Assembly (NCBI GenBank): GCA_030041475.1
Contig: JASHNU010000013.1
Location: 1-37,258, forward strand
Length of the DNA stretch: 37,258 nt
Direction: 5' to 3'
Source of the DNA: Candidatus Sulfotelmatobacter sp.
GTDB taxonomy: Bacteria > Acidobacteriota > Terriglobia > Terriglobales > Acidobacteriaceae
Made by a program: the position numbers and the translations under genes. Shown here one piece after another: positions 33,192 through 37,258 of this stretch. The notes below the pieces were generated by a model. The model ran no database searches. It worked only from the letters and a program-made list of their open reading frames with translations, and was not told the origin of the DNA. Position 1 is the first letter of the stretch, and each line of letters begins with the position of its first letter.

Positions 33192-34319
33192 TCAGTCGGC
33201 CGCCGCCTGTAGCGGGGCTGTGATTCTCTTTAAATCCGCCGCCAGCAACCGGTGGAACAATTGCTCCCCTGCTTCGCGCCGCACCGAGAGCCGCCCCGCG
33301 CCGTAGGCCCGGGACTTCAGCCCGCGCTGCACGTCTTCGCAAATGCCGAGATCTTCGTCCTGCACCCGGTTGCCGACGTTGACCGATTGCGTGTTATATT
33401 CGCGCCGCGCCTCGCTCACATCGCTGAAGTAGAAATCGAAAATCACCGTGCAATGGTCAGCATCCACCGGGATAACATAGTTGGTATCCATGTATCCCTC
33501 GTAGCAGTTGATCATCAGATTGGGATACTGCCAGAAATACCACGCGCGATCCCCTTTGCGCGTCGCTCCCGTCGCGGCATCTTCGTCAGATGAGACCATC
33601 GGGCTCGACTGCAGGCAATACCGGCCTTCGTTTTCGATCGTGTACGCTTTGTAGTCGAGCACAGAACTCAAACCCTTGTGCAAATGGGGAACGTGATATC
33701 CGCCGTCGAGGTAATTGTCGACGAAGACTTTCCAGTTGCAGTGAATGTCGTAAGTCCGGCGGTCGAAATAGTGAAGCCTGCCGATCCCCAGAGGCGTAAC
33801 ACGCTTCACCAATCCGCCCAGAAATTGCTGGAGAGGCGCCGCTTGCGGATCAAGATTCACGAATACGAAACACTCCCACGTTTCGACGCGGATCGGGACG
33901 AGTCCGTTCTCGGCCCGGTCAAAATTCTCCACGCCCTCGAATTCCGGCATGCCCTTCAGCGATCCGTCGAGACCGTACTTCCAGCCGTGATACGGGCACT
34001 GCAGAATTGCCGCCTGACCACAAGGCTGAGTCACAACCGCTGCGGCGTGATGCCGGCACACGTTGTAGAAGGCGCGCAGAGCACCATCATTGCCCCGCAC
34101 CACGACGATGGGTTCTCCCGCCAGACGCGTCGCAACGAATTCGCCTGGTTTCCGCAGTTGGTCGGTGTGCGCTACAAGTTGCCACGTTTTGCTGAAAACG
34201 TTGCGTAGCTCAAGCTCGGCAATGCGCTCATCCACATACCAGGAAGCCGGAATCGTGGAGGCCTGGGCCAGCGGTGCGGCTGCGTCATAGCTCGAGAGAA
34301 TCTGCTCGATAGTTTGCAT
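33192..34319 (-). CDS. Rieske non-heme iron oxygenase alpha subunit
   Basis: ATG at 34319 was chosen because the residues before it are not conserved-looking; a TTG at 34346 is also open. The protein has 375 residues. The Rieske cluster is C88-x-H90 with C108-PY-H111. The mononuclear iron site has H209 and H214 in GYHVPHLH plus a late Asp in DLGICED; D202/D205 precede them for electron bridging. It is similar in layout to choline/glycine-betaine type oxygenases (GbcA/CMO), but the substrate cannot be set by eye. No reductase or ferredoxin gene is adjacent; a distant ferredoxin lies at 21.2 kb. The TetR gene ends 29 bp upstream, so the two are cotranscribed. Confidence 0.88.
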   Translation of the reverse strand: MQTIEQILSSYDAAAPLAQASTIPASWYVDERIAELELRNVFSKTWQLVAHTDQLRKPGEFVATRLAGEPIVVVRGNDGALRAFYNVCRHHAAAVVTQPCGQAAILQCPYHGWKYGLDGSLKGMPEFEGVENFDRAENGLVPIRVETWECFVFVNLDPQAAPLQQFLGGLVKRVTPLGIGRLHYFDRRTYDIHCNWKVFVDNYLDGGYHVPHLHKGLSSVLDYKAYTIENEGRYCLQSSPMVSSDEDAATGATRKGDRAWYFWQYPNLMINCYEGYMDTNYVIPVDADHCTVIFDFYFSDVSEARREYNTQSVNVGNRVQDEDLGICEDVQRGLKSRAYGAGRLSVRREAGEQLFHRLLAADLKRITAPLQAAAD

Positions 34320-34348
34320 GGTGTTGTGTCTCAACGAGTCCAACAATA

Positions 34349-35110
34349 CTAGCTCAAGGCGGCAGCTTTTGACGCCGGCCGGCGCCGGTCCCGCCGCCTG
34401 CGCTCCACGCGCCGCGCTGCGCTCTCACCGGGCGCGCCGATCGCCCGCTGCAGCATGTCCAGAAATTGCTGGATACGCGCTTCCTTCTTTTCCGCCAGTT
34501 CGCTCTGACGCCGGAACAGACCGGGATCCAGCGCCGCCGTGAGCAGCGCATCCTGGAAGCGCTCCATCGTCCAGTCCAGAATCGAAACGATCATCTCGAC
34601 GTCCATGTCGGCGCGCACTTCACGGCGCTGCAGCCCGAAGCGCACAAAATCAACCGTGCCGTAGGGATCCTCCGCCATCAGGAACCGGTTGATCTCGCGC
34701 CGCAGCACCAGGTCGGTTCCATAATTGCCAAGGAGCGAAATCCGGTATGGGATCCAATCTTCGTGCAGCATGTGTTCAGTTCGCACCAGCCAGTAGCGCA
34801 GCACTTCGAAGAAACCTGATTGGCGAACTTCAATAGGCGCGTCCAGGTATTTGGAAAAGGAACGCACCGCCTGCTTGTAGACCTCGAAGAAAAGGCCGTC
34901 CTTGCTGCCGAAGTGCTGGAAGATCGAGCCTTTCGCAATCCCAAGCGTCGCGGCAATGTCGCCAACTCGCGCCGCATGATAGCCCTGCTCGGCGAAATAG
35001 CGCGTCGCCACTTCAATGATGCGGCCCCGTTTGGCATCCGAACGCGGACGTGCTGGCGCCTGCCGCTCATAAATCGGTGGAGCTACGCGGTTGCTGGCGA
35101 TTCCCGGCAT
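34349..35110 (-). CDS. TetR/AcrR family transcriptional regulator
   Basis: A 253-residue protein. Residues 28-74 form the TetR helix-turn-helix (IIEVATRYFAEQGYHAARVGDIAATLGIAKGSIFQHFGSK region). The C-terminal ligand domain follows, and the tail is strongly basic (RRVERRRRDRRR), which is unusual. It precedes the Rieske oxygenase by about 29 bp and likely controls that operon. A palindrome covers the region just before its own start. An AAGG SD lies at 9 nt. The ligand is unknown. Confidence 0.9.
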   Translation of the reverse strand: MPGIASNRVAPPIYERQAPARPRSDAKRGRIIEVATRYFAEQGYHAARVGDIAATLGIAKGSIFQHFGSKDGLFFEVYKQAVRSFSKYLDAPIEVRQSGFFEVLRYWLVRTEHMLHEDWIPYRISLLGNYGTDLVLRREINRFLMAEDPYGTVDFVRFGLQRREVRADMDVEMIVSILDWTMERFQDALLTAALDPGLFRRQSELAEKKEARIQQFLDMLQRAIGAPGESAARRVERRRRDRRRPASKAAALS

Positions 35111-35114
35111 AAGA

Positions 35115-35129
35115 ATGACCTTAAGTCAT
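35115..35129 (-). promoter_or_regulatory. Palindrome at the TetR start, possible auto-operator
   Basis: ATGAC-CTTAA-GTCAT is a 15-bp inverted repeat (5-bp arms) whose near end is 5 bp before the TetR ATG at 35110. It overlaps the AAGG Shine-Dalgarno region. TetR proteins often bind such palindromes; direct binding is inferred. Confidence 0.4.
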
Positions 35130-35268
35130 GAAAGGATACAGAAGGAGTGCGCGCACTTCAACTGCGGGATTAGCTTCTTCGGATTGTCTGGGAAATCGGT
35201 CGGCGGCAATCTGGCCACGGGTCATATTAACCGCGACGTGTCAAGATTCGCCTCTAGCGAAGGCGTTC

Positions 35269-35296
35269 CGGGCCTCGCTGTAAAATGCGAGGCCCG
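35269..35296 (-). terminator. Strong hairpin downstream of dps
   Basis: CGGGCCTCGC (35269-35278) pairs perfectly with GCGAGGCCCG (35287-35296) across an 8-nt A/T-rich loop. It lies about 46 nt past the dps stop (minus strand). No U-tract follows on either side. A smaller stem (CGCCT/AGGCG, 35249-35265) is adjacent. Confidence 0.5.
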
Positions 35297-35341
35297 TCTC
35301 TGGCTTCGATGGTAGATCGGTTCGACGCGAGAACAGAAAGG

Positions 35342-35965
35342 CTACCCGGCCTTTCGCATCCCAGCGTCTTCTGCACGTGCAAGCGGCACTTCTACAAGGT
35401 GCTCACTCAGGAACCACACCTGCAGTTCGTTGGTTCGCAGAACATCGCTGATAACTAAATCGTTGGAGCCGTCGTCCCCAATTTCGGAAGCGCGGCGCGC
35501 CAGTTGCCGGCAATGCCCGATGATGACCTGGTGTGCATCCAGCAGGCGTGAAATCTGCACCGGCACCTCTTCCCTTCCCCGCGGCGGGCGCGCAATGCGC
35601 GTGGTTTCCGCCACATCCGCGGCCATCGCGATCGAAACCCCACCCAGCAACTGAATCCGCTCCGCAATCTTGTCAACGATCTCCACCTGCTCGTCGAAAT
35701 GCTTATCAAACAACAAATGCAGCTGATAAAACGTGGGGCCGGCCACCTGCCAATGCGACTTCTTATAAAGGTCGCGAAGAGTCATGGAGTCAGCCAGCAA
35801 CAGATTGAGTTGTTCCGTCATCTCCAGCCGTACCGGCTCCTCCAACTCGAGCGGCAGAGCGTGGGAGACCGTGCCGTAGACTTGAATCTCCCGGGCGTTC
35901 TGATGAAGTCGGGGTTGAGCGCTGATCGTGTTTTCATGAGTAGCGAGAGAAGCTTTCTTGGTCAT
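35342..35965 (-). CDS. dps: Dps family ferritin-like DNA-protection protein
   Basis: ATG at 35965 follows AGGAGG at about 8 nt; the longer open frame upstream is not coding. The protein has 207 residues. The full dodecamer ferroxidase set is present with canonical spacing: H71 (KSHW), H83, D87, D98 and E102. Dps forms 12-mers that store iron, use peroxide to oxidise Fe(II), and often bind DNA. The first 40 residues are a polar tail, here with few lysines, so DNA binding is not certain. The C-terminal part (WFLSEHLVEVPLA) fits a longer Dps subgroup. A stress regulator would be expected, but I see no clear operator. Confidence 0.93.
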   Translation of the reverse strand: MTKKASLATHENTISAQPRLHQNAREIQVYGTVSHALPLELEEPVRLEMTEQLNLLLADSMTLRDLYKKSHWQVAGPTFYQLHLLFDKHFDEQVEIVDKIAERIQLLGGVSIAMAADVAETTRIARPPRGREEVPVQISRLLDAHQVIIGHCRQLARRASEIGDDGSNDLVISDVLRTNELQVWFLSEHLVEVPLARAEDAGMRKAG

Positions 35966-36355
35966 AAGAGGACCTCCTGGGTCCGTAGCATACTCCGATT
36001 GGCTCACGTGCGAAAACCCACAACGCAGTCGTTGATGCGCCGCCCATGAAAAGAGGATGCCGCGTGTCACATTTCTTGAAGAGTTTCTGCCACACTGAAC
36101 GATGCGGCGATGATCGAGGTTCAAGGGTGGGATGGGGGAAACAAAAACTGAAATTTGATCCCCAGGGGTAAACAAATCTTGGGCAAACAAAATTGGGCGA
36201 AAAAATCAGGTGCCTGGGCGCTGATCGGCAGCCGTGATCGACGACCTTGCGACAACCTCCCCAGGCGGCGGCTACGACTCGCTCGGCCGTTGAGATCAGC
36301 GCCCGGTGTCTGAAGTGCGTGCAGAGTTCAGACATTACCATCGCCCACACCACGT
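35966..36355. other. Gap between dps and tRNA-fMet with A-rich repeats
   Basis: No gene was found. The left part should carry the dps promoter. From 36139 to 36206 the sequence turns A-rich, unlike its surroundings: an imperfect palindrome ATTTG...CCCC-a-GGGG...CAAAT (36153-36177) is followed by a 14-bp tandem pair starting TTGGGC (36179-36192 and 36193-36206). A larger inverted repeat follows at 36214-36306. Confidence 0.5.
36214..36306. other. Possible structured RNA element before tRNA-fMet
   Basis: GGGCGCTGATC (36216-36226) is the exact reverse complement of GATCAGCGCCC (36294-36304); adding C-G and T-G gives 13 pairs. Inside, AGCCG (36230-36234) pairs with CGGCT (36269-36273). Direction and promoter are unknown; a cruciform or protein site is also possible. 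Confidence 0.35.
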
Positions 36356-36384
36356 TTGACGGCGCCCGACGCGGTTGCTATCAT
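36356..36384 (+). promoter_or_regulatory. Sigma-70 promoter of tRNA-fMet
   Basis: TTGACG (36356-36361) and TATCAT (36379-36384) have an ideal 17-bp spacer. The tRNA begins 5 nt after the -10 box, so the start site coincides with or lies next to the mature 5' end. Confidence 0.8.
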
Positions 36385-36389
36385 CCAGA

Positions 36390-36466
<77 letters not shown>

Positions 36467-36480
36467 CTTAGAGATTTTTA

Positions 36481-36500
36481 GGGACTACAGGCGTAGTCCC
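36481..36500 (+). terminator. Hairpin between tRNA-fMet and integrase
   Basis: GGGACTAC (36481-36488) pairs perfectly with GTAGTCCC (36493-36500) over a 4-nt loop (AGGC). It starts 15 nt after the tRNA. No U-tract follows on the plus strand; a T-run lies just before it. It could terminate either transcript or be part of the attachment site. Confidence 0.4.
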
Positions 36501-36511
36501 CAATCCCAAAA

Positions 36512-37258
36512 TCACTGGATTGCGGCTGTTTCGGGCTTCAAATTCTGCAGGGAAACTTCCTTCGCCCTATCCTTCAGTTGCCTTTTGATCGCGGGTGGCA
36601 GAACAAGCGCCGCTACCCGGCTGTTGGCTCGGCGCTTGCTTTTTTCAAATGCTGAGCCGTAGGTGTTCATGGTGGTTTTGATGTCGGCGTGCCGCATGAG
36701 GCGCTGCTGCACCCCGAGAGGCGTGCCTACATCGTCGATGAGCGTTCGATAGGTGTGGCGAAACGTATGCCAGCCCACTCCTAGCAGTCCGACTGTTTCA
36801 CCTGCCGGTCGCAAGTAGTCTTTCTGGATCACGTCGCCGTGCACTGGCCGTTTCGTGTCTGCATTCGCAAAGAGCCAACCCTCTGCCGTCGGAACACATC
36901 TCTTCTGCCAGTCCTCCAGAACGGAAACCAGCTTGGAATCCAGGGCCACTTCGTCTTCCGAAGCCCCGGTTTTCCCACCGTTCCAGACGTACTTGCCGAC
37001 GATGGATCGCGCCAGCGTCAGAATCCTCCGTTTCAAGTCAAAGTCCTGCCATTGCAATGCCCTGATTTCGCTAACGCGCAAGCCCAGGCACATCGCAATC
37101 ATGACCATCACCTGAATGTGGTACGGAAGCTCAGCGAGAAGAGCGTGATATTGCTCCACCGTGAGGACGATCTTCTTGCGAATGCGTTTCGTGACGCCCT
37201 TGATTTCAACTAACTGCATTGGGTTCCGCTGAGTCTCCAAGATTTCCCATTTCATCGC
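36512..37258 (-). CDS. Tyrosine recombinase / phage-type integrase, partial
   Basis: At least 248 codons are visible, and the frame is open at the right edge, so the N-terminal arm-binding part is missing. The catalytic domain is nearly complete: Arg in GLRVSEIRALQW, H-x-x-R in WHTFRHTYRT, His in LMRHADIKTT and the nucleophile Tyr in NTYGS. These enzymes insert islands and prophages into tRNA genes. Its stop is 46 bp from tRNA-fMet, the usual layout where the tRNA 3' end is the attachment site. The rest of the element would lie beyond the right edge. Nothing to the left looks like cargo. Confidence 0.93.
   Translation of the reverse strand, partial: AMKWEILETQRNPMQLVEIKGVTKRIRKKIVLTVEQYHALLAELPYHIQVMVMIAMCLGLRVSEIRALQWQDFDLKRRILTLARSIVGKYVWNGGKTGASEDEVALDSKLVSVLEDWQKRCVPTAEGWLFANADTKRPVHGDVIQKDYLRPAGETVGLLGVGWHTFRHTYRTLIDDVGTPLGVQQRLMRHADIKTTMNTYGSAFEKSKRRANSRVAALVLPPAIKRQLKDRAKEVSLQNLKPETAAIQ

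Noticed and set aside
35966-36190. 75-codon upstream extension of Dps
   Set aside because: A strong SD lies before the ATG at 35965; the extension is not Dps-like.

Overview
This 37.3 kb window looks like chromosome of a soil Acidobacteriota bacterium of the Terriglobia/Koribacter type. That placement is an inference from the gene mix and high GC, not from a marker gene. The mix includes an S9 peptidase, TonB-Sel1 and PilZ/GAF proteins, a WecA-like enzyme with a long C-terminal tail, a DUF2252 protein, and a solitary AmmeMemoRadiSam radical SAM enzyme. Most genes lie in short co-directional runs with small gaps. No CRISPR array, rRNA gene or recognisable insertion sequence was seen.

Layout. 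0-9.8 kb, nearly all minus strand: the 3' end of a cell-wall amidase on the plus strand, then cytochrome P460, a decayed TonB-Sel1 gene, a secreted S9 peptidase, a GT87 membrane glycosyltransferase overlapping a lipoprotein gene, AmrS, a PilZ-GAF-TM-Sel1 protein and a second GAF protein. 10.2-19.5 kb, exopolysaccharide region: WecB and a WecA-type initiating transferase, divergent from a Wza-like export protein, then a WbuB-like GT4, a small methyltransferase, and a minus-strand operon with an arginine-dihydrolase-like enzyme, an Asp-box protein and a glucuronyl C5-epimerase-like protein. 19.7-21.5 kb: a small zinc-ribbon protein, DUF2252 and a ferredoxin.

21.5-31.8 kb, plus strand, is the most interesting part. 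The intergenic region left of it holds two outward-facing promoters. Each has a near-perfect CRP-type site (TGTGA-N6-TCACA) centred 41.5 bp from the predicted start. One faces the ferredoxin. The other would make a leader of about 335 nt with a strongly folded 94-nt element and a possible Shine-Dalgarno switch, then a 50-residue membrane protein and an SPFH/band-7 protein. An operon follows: a secreted unknown protein, an orphan family-5 solute-binding protein, an NtrY-like histidine kinase, an NtrC-like sigma-54 activator and a CocE-type hydrolase. The solute-binding protein has no permease genes beside it, so it may serve as an extracellular sensor.

31.9-37.3 kb: a frameshifted amidohydrolase, a Rieske oxygenase with its upstream TetR regulator (which has a palindrome at its own start), Dps, a 424-bp gap with structured and A-rich sequence, initiator tRNA-fMet with an excellent promoter, and a tyrosine integrase that runs off the right edge. 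The integrase next to the tRNA suggests that the window ends at the boundary of a genomic island.
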